Below are positions 16,344 to 25,528 of a stretch of 64,000 nucleotides of DNA, one piece after another (positions within the stretch are counted from its first letter, which is position 1; each line of letters starts with the position of its first letter). The notes below the pieces were generated by a model. That model saw nothing but the letters and a program-made list of their open reading frames with translations. It made no database searches and was not told where the DNA came from. The position numbers were made by a program, and so were the translations under genes. The stretch covers positions 1-64,000 of the forward strand of contig QBXD01000001.1 in the NCBI GenBank assembly GCA_003283875.1. The letters run 5' to 3'. This DNA comes from SAR116 cluster bacterium AG-321-A13 (GTDB taxonomy: Bacteria > Pseudomonadota > Alphaproteobacteria > Puniceispirillales > Marisalimonadaceae).

Positions 16344-17561
16344 TTAAATTCCTTTGCCCTTAAATTCTTTAAGAGAACATATTTTAGAAGAAATAAAATC
16401 TATTTTATTTTCAGGCAAAGAAGCGATGTTCACACGACCATCTGGCATAAGGTATATTCCATTTTCTTTCCTCAAGACCATTATACCTTCACGGGATATA
16501 GGTAAAAGAGAAAACATACCATTTTGGACTTTTAAAAAACTAAAATAATCTGTTTGTTGCTTTTCTTGTAAAGAATTTGAAAGTTTATGTCTCAGAAACA
16601 CAATTCTGTTCTGCATTGTTTTAATTTCTGAAAGCCAATCTTTTTTTAAAACTTCATTTTTTAATAAGATATTAATTATTTCTGCAGCATGATCAGGTGG
16701 ATGAAAATAAAGCTCTCGCGCTATCTCACTTAACATAGTTTCTAAAGATTTGCTTTTAACTTTATCAACATCAGTTATTACCGCAATTATTCCACATCGA
16801 TCTCTATATACACCAAACGTTTTACTTGATGAAACTGTAATAATTACTTCTGGTACTATTTGAACTAATTTTCTAATTCCAAGAACATCATCTATTATAT
16901 CCTTCCCTAATCCTTGATAGACTAAATCAATAAATGGTAATATCCCCTTTTGAAGACAAATATTGGCAACTTGTTCCCATTGTTCTAAAGATAAATCTGC
17001 ACCAGTTGGATTATGACAACATCCATGTAATAACAATGAATCTCCTGATTTAAGTTTATTCAAGTCATTAATCATATTATCAAAATCTAATAAATTATTT
17101 TGTTGATTATAATAAGTATGTTTGGAGATTTTCAATCCAGCTTTTTCAAACATGAATGGCTGTTGTCCCCAAGTAGGATCAGGAATAGATATAAGTTTAT
17201 TTTGCACATTATTTTTTATCAATTCACCTGCAATACGTAATCCAGAACCAGCACCTGGTATTTGTATAGCGCCAACTTTGTCTTTTCGTTCAGAAAGAAT
17301 GTCTTTACCAAGAACTAAATCTAAAATATTTTTACAATATTCACTATTTCCTGCAGGAGTTTTATACGATTTTGACTTTTCATTTTGATACAAAATACTT
17401 TCAGCTTTTTTTACAGCTTTAAAAACTGGAGCCTCACCTTTTTCATCTCTATAAATTCCAATGCCCAAGTCAATTTTTGTATCTCTTGCATCATTTTCTA
17501 AATCTTTAAACATTTGTCTGGTTGAATCAAGTGACGGATCTGGAATGTTAAAATGTCTCAT
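16344..17561 (-). CDS. Class I aromatic/aspartate aminotransferase (TyrB/AspC type)
   Basis: The 405-residue protein follows the proteobacterial AspC/TyrB pattern: LGIGIYRDEKGEAPVFKAVKKAE near the start, HGCCHNPTGADLS in the middle and SSSKTFGVYRDRCG with the PLP-binding lysine. It should swap the amino group between glutamate and aspartate or aromatic amino acids, in the cytoplasm. Which substrate dominates cannot be told. It is the upstream gene of the pair with the thioesterase. The active-site RxxxRxG is fitted as YRDRCG. Confidence 0.88.
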   Translation of the reverse strand: MRHFNIPDPSLDSTRQMFKDLENDARDTKIDLGIGIYRDEKGEAPVFKAVKKAESILYQNEKSKSYKTPAGNSEYCKNILDLVLGKDILSERKDKVGAIQIPGAGSGLRIAGELIKNNVQNKLISIPDPTWGQQPFMFEKAGLKISKHTYYNQQNNLLDFDNMINDLNKLKSGDSLLLHGCCHNPTGADLSLEQWEQVANICLQKGILPFIDLVYQGLGKDIIDDVLGIRKLVQIVPEVIITVSSSKTFGVYRDRCGIIAVITDVDKVKSKSLETMLSEIARELYFHPPDHAAEIINILLKNEVLKKDWLSEIKTMQNRIVFLRHKLSNSLQEKQQTDYFSFLKVQNGMFSLLPISREGIMVLRKENGIYLMPDGRVNIASLPENKIDFISSKICSLKEFKGKGI

Positions 17562-17666
17562 ATCAAACTTTCAATAATTATTAATTAGTTTTTAAAATAA
17601 ATTAATATAAAGTAAATACATTTAATTTATAAATAAAAACAAATTATATTAATTTAGAAATTTACA

Positions 17667-18494
17667 ATGCTAGAAAAATTTATTAGGACCAATCCCAAAA
17701 ATGCAATATTATTAACTGTACCACATGCTGGTGATTTTTATCCCAATATTTTTATACAAAACTTAAAATTAAAATTAAATAAAGTTAGAAAAATTGAAGA
17801 TTTTCAATCTAATAGAATATTAGATTTAATGGATTTTAACAGTGCAGATGTTATTATAGCTAAATGCTCTAGGGTAGTTGTAGACTTAAATAGATCTAGA
17901 AATGCTATAGATAACGATATGTTTATTAATAGGGTAAACAATCATCATATAGATGAAAAAAAAATGATTTCATTTGGCCTTGGTGTTTTCCCAAAAATTA
18001 TTTTAAGTGAAAATATATTTGAGAATAAATTACCAGTTTCATATGCTAATTTTATTTTAAAAAATTATTATGATCCTTTTCATAAAATTTTATCAAACCA
18101 AATAAATAAATTATTAAAAAGATTTGGGATTTGTTATCACTTTGACTTACATACCATGCCATCCAATGCTCTAAAACAGTTCAAGAAAAAACCAGATATT
18201 GTCTTAGGAAATAATCATGGAAGAAGCTCTTCGAATGAATTAATGGATTATATGCGGAAGAATTTTGAAAATAATGGTTTAATCGTTCAATTAAATAATC
18301 CTTATGCAGGTGGGTTTATTACTAGAAACTACGGCAATCCATCAAAAGGCGTTGAGACCATTCAAATAGAAGTTAGTAGATCGTTATATATGAATGAAGA
18401 AAAGCTTTTAATAAGTAATTTAAAACCATTGCAAGAAATTTTTAAAAAAACTTTTGAAAATTTTAATCTTTACACAAAATGTGCTGCTGAGTAA
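17667..18494 (+). CDS. N-formylglutamate amidohydrolase family protein
   Basis: The 275-residue protein has the family hallmarks: TVPHAGDFYP at the start, RVVVDLNRSRNA near 70, HFDLHTMPSN near 160 and NNPYAGGFITRNYGNP near 210, then IQIEVSRSLYMNE. Family members hydrolyse N-formyl-L-glutamate (HutG) or related N-acyl amino acids through a bound metal. No histidine-degradation gene is nearby, so it may act on another substrate. The gene abuts the convergent mnmC with no gap. Confidence 0.85.
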   Translation: MLEKFIRTNPKNAILLTVPHAGDFYPNIFIQNLKLKLNKVRKIEDFQSNRILDLMDFNSADVIIAKCSRVVVDLNRSRNAIDNDMFINRVNNHHIDEKKMISFGLGVFPKIILSENIFENKLPVSYANFILKNYYDPFHKILSNQINKLLKRFGICYHFDLHTMPSNALKQFKKKPDIVLGNNHGRSSSNELMDYMRKNFENNGLIVQLNNPYAGGFITRNYGNPSKGVETIQIEVSRSLYMNEEKLLISNLKPLQEIFKKTFENFNLYTKCAAE

Positions 18495-20300
18495 TTAGAG
18501 CAATCTTTCAATCGTTAATAGTTCCTCAAGTTTGCTGTTAATTACTAATTGGTTATTTATGATTTTTGTCACCAAAAGTTCTGCGTAAAATGGCGCATAA
18601 ACAAATCCCCAAGCACCCATCCCACCTAAAATATATATATTATTTGATTTTTTACCTGTTAACGAGCTTAAATCACCAAAAAATGGCATTCTATCTTTAG
18701 TACTCGCCCTTACACTTACTCTGTGACCACTTTCATTAATATTATAAAAAATATTTTTTCTTAAAAATTGTGGTATGGAGTTTAAATTATTCATTTGGTC
18801 AATTTCTCTAAAATATGTATTGGCATTTCTATTAAATGAAGCTCCTATTTGGTGATACCCCTTAAAAGCTTGGGAGAAATGATGACCATAGCTGAAATTG
18901 ATTTTTAAATTTGAACTTAACTCATTTGCTTTTAAATAAGTTACCTGGCCTGAAATTGGGTTTATTGGTAAATTTCGACTAAGATTAGTCATCTCAAATC
19001 CATTGGCCCAAATTACTGTTTTCGCTTTCAATCTGTTACCAAATTTATCAATAATAATATTAAAACCATCCTTTGAAGTTATTTTTTTAACATCAAATTT
19101 CGATATAAATTCTACATCTTTTATAAGATTTTGAATGAATTTACTATTATCTACTATACCACTAGATTTCATATAGATATGATTAATAAATTTTAAACAA
19201 TTAAGTTTGTCATAATTATTATTAAGCAAGTCTAAGGGCCAATTATTTTCTAGTAGTTTTTTAAATTTAATTATATCTCTGTCTCTAGAAGGAATTAGAA
19301 CAAGACCATCTGATCTTGGGATTGCATTTAAGCTTTTTGCAATTTTCCTTGAATATAGAAAAGCTTCAAGTGACAACAGACCATAAGGAGAATCATCCAT
19401 AGTTAATTTTGGCATTTGAAGAGCTATTTTATTTCCACTTGCTCCACTACCAAGTTTATGTGATTTATCAATTATAAAACACTCGATATTTCTTATCCTA
19501 AAAGCATAAGCTATAGAGGCACCAGAGATACCTGACCCAATTATTGCAACTGGACCTATATTTTTTTCACAGCTAAAATTGTTTTGTTTAATACTAATTG
19601 GGATCTTTTTAATAGCATAAGAAATTTCTTTTTTCTTACCGTACCCACTTACTTTTGAAACTTTAAAACCAGCATTTAACAAACCTCTTCTGATATTACC
19701 TGCAACAGAAAATGTACTTAAAGATCCATCTAAATTAGTAAAATTATAAAGTTGTTTAAAAATTTTATCAGTCCACACCAATGGATTTTTTTTTGGAGAA
19801 AAGCCGTCTAAAAACCAAGTATCTGCTCTAAAATTAAAATTGATTAAAGAAGTAATATCATCATAAATTAAAATTAAATTTATATTGTCAGCTTTTATAT
19901 AAATTCTATGAGTTGATTTACATCGTTCAGGAATATTTTTTAAAAGAAAGGTTGAATATTGATCCAATTTTTTGAATTTTTTGTATACTCTTTCAATATC
20001 CTTTTTATACAGAGGTGCATTTTCAAAACTTACATATGTTAAAGATCCATTAGATTTTCTATTTTCTTTCCACAATTTCCAGGTTAAAAGAAAATTTAAA
20101 CCCGTACCAAAACCTATCTCAGCAATGACAAATTTTTGTTTATTTTTAAATTTTTTAGTTAAATTGTTTGTATTAAGATAAACATGCTCAGTCTCTTTTG
20201 GTCCATTCGATTTATCAAAATATATATCATTATAAAATTTTGAATAAATTCCTAATTTCGATGAAATTGAAAATTTAGGATTTATTAATTTATTTTTCAT
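18495..20300 (-). CDS. mnmC: Bifunctional tRNA 5-methylaminomethyl-2-thiouridine biosynthesis protein MnmC
   Basis: The 601-residue protein has both halves of MnmC. The N-terminal methyltransferase (about 1-235) holds EIGFGTGLNF at 61-70, the SAM site, and TWFLDGFSPKKNP, the DUF752 active loop. The C-terminal FAD oxidoreductase starts at GPVAIIGSGISGAS near 250 and ends with YILGGMGAWGF. The oxidase removes the carboxymethyl group from cmnm5U34 and the methylase then makes mnm5U34 in tRNA for Lys, Glu and related species. The length is a little shorter than E. coli MnmC. It lies divergently from the ycgN-like gene. Confidence 0.93.
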   Translation of the reverse strand: MKNKLINPKFSISSKLGIYSKFYNDIYFDKSNGPKETEHVYLNTNNLTKKFKNKQKFVIAEIGFGTGLNFLLTWKLWKENRKSNGSLTYVSFENAPLYKKDIERVYKKFKKLDQYSTFLLKNIPERCKSTHRIYIKADNINLILIYDDITSLINFNFRADTWFLDGFSPKKNPLVWTDKIFKQLYNFTNLDGSLSTFSVAGNIRRGLLNAGFKVSKVSGYGKKKEISYAIKKIPISIKQNNFSCEKNIGPVAIIGSGISGASIAYAFRIRNIECFIIDKSHKLGSGASGNKIALQMPKLTMDDSPYGLLSLEAFLYSRKIAKSLNAIPRSDGLVLIPSRDRDIIKFKKLLENNWPLDLLNNNYDKLNCLKFINHIYMKSSGIVDNSKFIQNLIKDVEFISKFDVKKITSKDGFNIIIDKFGNRLKAKTVIWANGFEMTNLSRNLPINPISGQVTYLKANELSSNLKINFSYGHHFSQAFKGYHQIGASFNRNANTYFREIDQMNNLNSIPQFLRKNIFYNINESGHRVSVRASTKDRMPFFGDLSSLTGKKSNNIYILGGMGAWGFVYAPFYAELLVTKIINNQLVINSKLEELLTIERLL

Positions 20301-20377
20301 TTTAGATCTTTATAAATAAACATAAATTTATTAAAACAATTTTATACATTATATAAGCTAGAGATTTTTAATAGTAC

Positions 20378-20803
20378 ATGTTTTGGGAAATAAAAAAATT
20401 AAAAGACATGACATCAAGTGAGTGGGAGTCATTATGTGATAAATGTGGTAAATGTTGTGTGATCAAACTGGAAGATTTTGATACTCAGGATATTTATTAT
20501 ACAAACGTATCATGCAAGTTGTTATGTGAAAAAACTGCATTATGCAAAGACTATATTAATAGAAAATCAATAGTACCAGATTGTACAGTTTTATCTTCAG
20601 AAAATTTAAAAAACCTTAAATGGATGCCCGAAACATGCGCGTACAAGCTTATAGATCAAGGAAAAAAATTACCCAAATGGCATCCTCTTATATCTGGAAA
20701 TGAAGAGGAAATCGTAAAGAGTGGTAATAGTATAAAAAATAGGGTAATTAATGAAAAAAATATAAAAGTTAAAAACTTACCTGATTATATTTATGACTGG
20801 TAA
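20378..20803 (+). CDS. UPF0260 / YcgN-like cysteine-cluster protein
   Basis: The 141-residue protein holds the YcgN cysteine pattern: CDKCGKCC near 20-27, then VSCKLLC, ALCKDY and PDC, with ETCAYKL near 87. Such cysteine spacing suggests a bound metal or Fe-S cluster. The function of the family is unknown. It starts 77 bp from the divergent mnmC and is followed 17 bp later by a 58-codon gene. Confidence 0.85.
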   Translation: MFWEIKKLKDMTSSEWESLCDKCGKCCVIKLEDFDTQDIYYTNVSCKLLCEKTALCKDYINRKSIVPDCTVLSSENLKNLKWMPETCAYKLIDQGKKLPKWHPLISGNEEEIVKSGNSIKNRVINEKNIKVKNLPDYIYDW

Positions 20804-20820
20804 AAATTATAGGTAAAAAT

Positions 20821-20997
20821 ATGTCAAAGAATATGTGGATTTTAGCGGCATTAATTTCTGTTCTAGTTATAGCTTCGATTTATCGAGAGCAATCAGGTAT
20901 GGAAATGCCTGATCATTTAAATTGTAAAGAATCAATGTTACAACAAATGTTTTCAGATAAATGTACGCCAAGATCTGGATTAATAAAGAAACAATAA
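20821..20997 (+). CDS. Small membrane protein (58 aa), unknown function
   Basis: A short frame with ATG at 20821 encodes a hydrophobic segment (about 5-20, WILAALISVLVIASI) and a polar tail with two cysteines (NCKESML, KCTPRSG). RBS-like GGTAAAA precedes the start. It sits between the ycgN-like gene and the FAD oxidoreductase gene in the same direction, so it is probably translated from the same message. The anchor plus two conserved-looking cysteines suggests a single-pass protein with its tail in the periplasm. Confidence 0.55.
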   Translation: MSKNMWILAALISVLVIASIYREQSGMEMPDHLNCKESMLQQMFSDKCTPRSGLIKKQ

Positions 20998-21022
20998 AAA
21001 TCTAATATAGAGTTCCTAATAA

Positions 21023-22288
21023 ATGAAAATTGCAATAATTGGTTCTGGTATATCGGGGCTTTCTTCGGCTTTACTTTTGTCACAAAAACATAATATTACT
21101 TTATTTGAAATTGACAAAAGATTTGGAGGCCATGCAAACACCGTTGACATAACACATAAACAAAATTTAATTTCAGTTGATACAGGCTTTATTGTTTATA
21201 ACAAGTTAAACTATCCTAATTTAATAGGTTTTTTTGATTTTTTGAAAATAGAAACAATAAATTCCGATATGTCCTTTGCTGTTTCAGCAAGAGATGGACA
21301 ATTAGAGTATTCTGGATCTATGACAGGGATATTTGCTCAGAAAAGAAATTTATTTAATATTAAATTTTATAAAATGCTTAAAGATATTATTGTTTTTTTT
21401 ATTTTTGGTTACAAATATGCTTTTCAAGTTAAGGAAAATGAAAGTTTAGGTGAATACGTAAAAAGGTGTAAGTTTAGTGAAGAGTTTGTAAATGATCATC
21501 TTATCCCAATGTCTTCTGCTATATGGTCTTGCCCAGAAAGGGAAATATTAAATTTTCCTGCTAAAACTCTACTTACTTTTTTTAAAAATCATCAGTTAAT
21601 CAATTTTATATTTCGACCAAAATGGAGGACAGTTAAGGGTGGTTCAAGACAATATGTGAATAAAGTTATAGAAAAAATCAAAAAAAATAAAAAAAATAAG
21701 TTTGTCTTAAATTCAAAAATAAAATCTATTTTTTCTAAAAATAACAAAATTCAAATCAACTTTGAAAAAAACACTGAAATATTTGACAAAGTTATTATGG
21801 CAACACATCCAGATCAAACGATAAGATTAATTAAAAACTTAGATAAACAATCAACTGATATTCTAAGTAAATTTAAATATCAAAAAAATACAGTTTACTT
21901 ACATTCCGATAAAAACTTGATGCCTAAAAATAAAAAAACATGGTCTAGCTGGAATTATATATCTAGCAAAAAAGAAGAAAAATCGTCAGTGACATATTGG
22001 ATGAATTTACTTCAAAAGATTAATAATTCTCTAGATGTATTTGTTAGTTTAAACCCATATATAATTCCATCAAAATCTTTGACTTACAAAAAAATTATTT
22101 ATGAACACCCTATTTTCAATTCCAAAACTAATGAAGCTCAAAGTAAAATAGTTGAAATACAGGGAAAAAATAATATTTTTTATGCAGGGGCTTGGTTAAA
22201 ATATGGTTTTCATGAAGATGGTATTGCGTCTGCAGTCAATATAAGTAAAACCTTTAATGTTAAAGTACCCTGGGAACAAAAAATTTGA
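21023..22288 (+). CDS. FAD-dependent amine-oxidase-like protein (COG2907 type)
   Basis: The 421-residue protein begins with an FAD-binding Rossmann motif (IAIIGSGISGLSSALLLS, about 3-20), followed by FGGHANTVD and DTGFIVYNKLNYPNL, which are typical of COG2907 proteins. In many alphaproteobacteria this protein stands before a DUF1365 gene and a cyclopropane fatty acid synthase-like gene, as here. Rhodobacter genes of this kind are linked to unusual membrane fatty acids, including furan fatty acids, and to the singlet-oxygen response. The exact substrate is inference; oxidation of a membrane fatty acyl chain is plausible. Confidence 0.8.
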   Translation: MKIAIIGSGISGLSSALLLSQKHNITLFEIDKRFGGHANTVDITHKQNLISVDTGFIVYNKLNYPNLIGFFDFLKIETINSDMSFAVSARDGQLEYSGSMTGIFAQKRNLFNIKFYKMLKDIIVFFIFGYKYAFQVKENESLGEYVKRCKFSEEFVNDHLIPMSSAIWSCPEREILNFPAKTLLTFFKNHQLINFIFRPKWRTVKGGSRQYVNKVIEKIKKNKKNKFVLNSKIKSIFSKNNKIQINFEKNTEIFDKVIMATHPDQTIRLIKNLDKQSTDILSKFKYQKNTVYLHSDKNLMPKNKKTWSSWNYISSKKEEKSSVTYWMNLLQKINNSLDVFVSLNPYIIPSKSLTYKKIIYEHPIFNSKTNEAQSKIVEIQGKNNIFYAGAWLKYGFHEDGIASAVNISKTFNVKVPWEQKI

Positions 22289-22297
22289 GTAAATTTA

Positions 22298-23107
22298 ATG
22301 ATATTAAATACAGGTAGTATTAAATTTTATAATGGTTTTATTCATCATTCAAGAAAAGGTGGCAAAGAACATTTTTTTAAAAATAAAATGAATGCAATTT
22401 TTATAGAATTAAGAAATGATAAATGTAAAGAGACATATAAATACCCAACTTTATTTTCTATAAATAAGTTTAATTTATTAGCCTGGCATTCATCAAATCA
22501 TGGGGATCAATTAAATCACTCAGAAAATCAAAATTTGTATCAATTTATTTTATATTTAATCCAAAAATCTGGTGCTAATAAAAATAAAGTTTGTAATATT
22601 AAATTATTAACATTCCCCAAAGTACTTGGTTGGGGATTTAATCCTTTATCTATTTATTTTTGTTATGATACCAAAGGTTCATTATTACATTCTGTTTTTG
22701 AAGTAAGAAACACGTTTGGAGACATACATCATTATGTATTAAATAATATAAATAAAAATAAAAAAGTCCAAAAAACATTGAAAAAACTTTTTGTATCCCC
22801 TTTTTATCCGCAAAAAGGTTACTACTACCTATGTGCAAATGAACTAAATGATAAAATTTTAACTTCTGTAGATTATATAATTAATGAAAAAAAAGTTTTT
22901 TCTGCTTCCATGGATTTAAAAGAAATAAAATTTAATAATCTTAATATTTTAAAAGCTTTTATGAAACTTTATTTGTTTCCTGGCAAAATTTGGATAAATA
23001 TTCATTTACAAGCTTTTTTTCTTTGGTTAAAAAAAATCAGGCTTTATAAGGTTCCGTCTAGTCAAAAAGTTAAACATTCATTCGGCATCAAATTATCAAA
23101 AGATTAA
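22298..23107 (+). CDS. DUF1365 family protein
   Basis: The 269-residue product matches DUF1365: an N-terminal GFIHHSRKGGKEHFF, the central WGFNPLSIYFCYD, RNTFGDIHHYVL, and SPFYPQKGYYYL. The family has no assigned reaction but nearly always accompanies the FAD protein upstream and the CFA-like synthase downstream, with which it forms an operon here (gaps of 9 and 38 bp). The conserved R/H-rich loops suggest binding to an acyl or phosphate head group. Confidence 0.85.
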   Translation: MILNTGSIKFYNGFIHHSRKGGKEHFFKNKMNAIFIELRNDKCKETYKYPTLFSINKFNLLAWHSSNHGDQLNHSENQNLYQFILYLIQKSGANKNKVCNIKLLTFPKVLGWGFNPLSIYFCYDTKGSLLHSVFEVRNTFGDIHHYVLNNINKNKKVQKTLKKLFVSPFYPQKGYYYLCANELNDKILTSVDYIINEKKVFSASMDLKEIKFNNLNILKAFMKLYLFPGKIWINIHLQAFFLWLKKIRLYKVPSSQKVKHSFGIKLSKD

Positions 23108-23145
23108 CAAATTTATTTTTATTTATAAAAGGAAATCAATATTAA

Positions 23146-24318
23146 ATGAAATTTTGGAATAAATTATTTTTGAATGAAGTAAAAAAATTCCCTTATGGAT
23201 CTATTTCTATAGAATGGCCAAATGGAATCACGAATAAAATAGATGCTGACAATTATGGTCCCCATGCACATTTAAAAATAGCTGACAATAATGTTATAAA
23301 AGAAATTATTCATGGTGGGTCAGTAAAATTTGCTGAACTATATATGGACAAAAGAATATCATCTGAAAATTTGACTTCACTTATGCATTATTGTGCCCTA
23401 AATAATGATCAAGCTGAAGAAACATTTAAAATTTCTTTTTTAAAATATCTTCATAATAAATTTTTACATTTCAAAAATAGAAATACTAAAATCCAAGCAA
23501 AGAAAAATATCTCATATCATTATGATTTAGGTAATCAATTTTATAGATATTGGTTAGACAAATCTATGACATACTCTTCTGCAATATTTTCTAATCAATA
23601 TGATAAACTCGAACTTGCTCAAAAAAATAAATATAAAAAACTAGCTGAGTTATCAAATATAAAAAATGGAGATACAATATTAGAAATCGGATGTGGATGG
23701 GGCGGTTTTTCTGAATTTTTAGCAAATAATTATAATTGCAAAATAACTGCTATAACAATTTCTAAAGAGCAATTTAATTTTGCAAAAAAAAGAATTGAAG
23801 AAGCCAATTTGTCAAAAAAGGTAACAGTTTTATTATGTGATTATCGTAATATTGAAGGTAAGTTTGATAAAATTGTATCCATAGAAATGTTTGAGGCAGT
23901 GGGTAAGGATTATTGGAATGTTTTTTTTGATAAAATTAAAAGTATATTAAAACCTAATGGTAATATTGGGCTTCAACTAATTACAATCGATGATAAAATT
24001 TATAATATTTATGAAAAAAATCCAGATTTTATTCAAAAATATATTTTTCCTGGTGGAATGCTACCCTCATTCAAAATACTTGAAAATATTTTGAGTAATA
24101 ACTCATTATATATAGAGAGCGTGAATAGTTATGCTAATGACTATGCAAAAACTTTAAGTTTGTGGAAACAAGAATTTAATAAAAATTGGGAAAATATTGA
24201 AAAACTTGGTTTTGATGAAACGTTCAATCGAATGTGGAATTATTATCTTTCATATTGTGAAGGTGGGTTTCTTTCAAAAAATATAGACCTAAAACAAATT
24301 AATTTAAAATTTAATTAA
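23146..24318 (+). CDS. Cyclopropane-fatty-acyl-phospholipid synthase-like methyltransferase
   Basis: The 390-residue protein has the CFA-synthase SAM site (ILEIGCGWGGFSEFLA near 178-193), SYHYDLGNQFYRYWLDKSMTYSS near 125-147, and IEMFEAVG with the catalytic Glu. RBS AAAGGAA lies about 10 nt before the ATG. It methylates an unsaturated fatty acyl chain in phospholipids, making a cyclopropane or, in the related Rhodobacter pathway, a methylated furan precursor. The last 4 bases overlap the convergent NTF2-like gene. Confidence 0.9.
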   Translation: MKFWNKLFLNEVKKFPYGSISIEWPNGITNKIDADNYGPHAHLKIADNNVIKEIIHGGSVKFAELYMDKRISSENLTSLMHYCALNNDQAEETFKISFLKYLHNKFLHFKNRNTKIQAKKNISYHYDLGNQFYRYWLDKSMTYSSAIFSNQYDKLELAQKNKYKKLAELSNIKNGDTILEIGCGWGGFSEFLANNYNCKITAITISKEQFNFAKKRIEEANLSKKVTVLLCDYRNIEGKFDKIVSIEMFEAVGKDYWNVFFDKIKSILKPNGNIGLQLITIDDKIYNIYEKNPDFIQKYIFPGGMLPSFKILENILSNNSLYIESVNSYANDYAKTLSLWKQEFNKNWENIEKLGFDETFNRMWNYYLSYCEGGFLSKNIDLKQINLKFN

Positions 24319-24758
24319 TTTTTAATTTTAAACATTCGCAAACTAATTTTATATAAAAAACCAAAAAAAGGTAATTTTATGAATATACCATTTAAAGAAT
24401 CCCAATAATCTAGATGAGATATAACTTTACCTTCTTTATTAAGTGTTATATCGCTCATTCCCTCAATGGATTGTGAAGCTTTAAATGCGTAAAAAGTCAT
24501 TTTCCATTTTAAAAAAATATGATCTTTATTTTGAGCATAATCTATAATGTCAAATTTTGGCTCTTCAATAGTATCAAACATGTGATAAAAAATATTTTTA
24601 AAATTATCTAAACCCTTAATATTATTAAATGGATCAATAAAAATTATATCCTTTACTACTAAATCATCAAATTTTTTTATGTTTTCTTTATTCAAATTAG
24701 AAAATAAATTTAGGTAATTATTTATATAATTTTTTTTCATATATTTATTTTTTAACAA
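24315..24758 (-). CDS. NTF2/SnoaL-like fold protein
   Basis: The 147-residue product has the cone-shaped NTF2-like pattern: a long first helix, DIIFIDPFNNIKGLDNFKNIF, then strands with KWKMTFYAFKA and VISHLDYWDSL. Proteins of this type next to the SDR and CFA-like genes are common in the same lipid cluster. The start overlaps the SDR stop by 7 bp; a start at the seventh codon (24740) is also possible. No catalytic role can be assigned. Confidence 0.7.
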   Translation of the reverse strand: MLKNKYMKKNYINNYLNLFSNLNKENIKKFDDLVVKDIIFIDPFNNIKGLDNFKNIFYHMFDTIEEPKFDIIDYAQNKDHIFLKWKMTFYAFKASQSIEGMSDITLNKEGKVISHLDYWDSLNGIFIKLPFFGFLYKISLRMFKIKN

Positions 24759-25495
24759 ACAAATTTTTTAATAAGTAGAGATGTCAACTTATCTGGTAAC
24801 ATGCTTAAGATTTTCATGAAAATTGAAAAATTAAGTGGGAACGAAATTTCAAATTTATTAGATTTCATCCGGTTGTAAATAATTTTGGCTGCATCATCTG
24901 CTTTCATTAACCCTGGCATATAAAAATCATTTTTAGCAGTCGCCGGTGTATCAACAAAGCCAGGACTACATACCTGTACTTTAACACCTTTTGAGTTTAA
25001 ATCGTATCTAATTGATTGTGCGAATGATCTTAACGCTGCTTTGGTAGGTCCGTAGGCAGCTGCTTTTGGTAAACCAATCCAAGCTGATATACTTGACATT
25101 ATAATTATATGACCCTTTTTGGTTGTAATCATTTTAGGTAAAAAAGCCTCATAACTATTTATAACTCCCAAGTAATTAATATTCAGATGTTGTTTATAAT
25201 CTTCAATATTATTTTGACTTGCGTCTACTGGGTTATAAATTCCTGCGTTTAGAAACAATAAATCGGCTGGACTATTTTTTTTGGCTATTGATTTTAATTT
25301 GGAAAAGTCTTGAACGTCACAAGCATAAATTTTCAAATAATCTTTTTTTTGAAACAGACTGTTTTGCATTAATTTTAATTTTTCCAAATTACGACTTAAG
25401 CCAATTACTTTCCAATTATGCTTTATCAACAACTTAGTTAATGCAGCACCTATTCCTTCACTAGCTCCTGTAATTACAGCAATATTTTGTTTCAT
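24752..25495 (-). CDS. Short-chain dehydrogenase/reductase
   Basis: The 247-residue SDR has the cofactor motif TGASEGIGAA at 9-18, LNAGIY (the NAG motif), a catalytic Ser in MSSISAW and YGPTKAALR with the YxxxK pair. It should reduce or oxidise a hydroxyl or carbonyl with NAD(P)H. It heads the two-gene minus-strand operon convergent with the CFA-like synthase and probably works in the same lipid pathway. Confidence 0.88.
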   Translation of the reverse strand: MKQNIAVITGASEGIGAALTKLLIKHNWKVIGLSRNLEKLKLMQNSLFQKKDYLKIYACDVQDFSKLKSIAKKNSPADLLFLNAGIYNPVDASQNNIEDYKQHLNINYLGVINSYEAFLPKMITTKKGHIIIMSSISAWIGLPKAAAYGPTKAALRSFAQSIRYDLNSKGVKVQVCSPGFVDTPATAKNDFYMPGLMKADDAAKIIYNRMKSNKFEISFPLNFSIFMKILSMLPDKLTSLLIKKFVC

Positions 25496-25528
25496 TTTGA
25501 AGTTTTCTGTTTTATTCGAGAAATTTAT

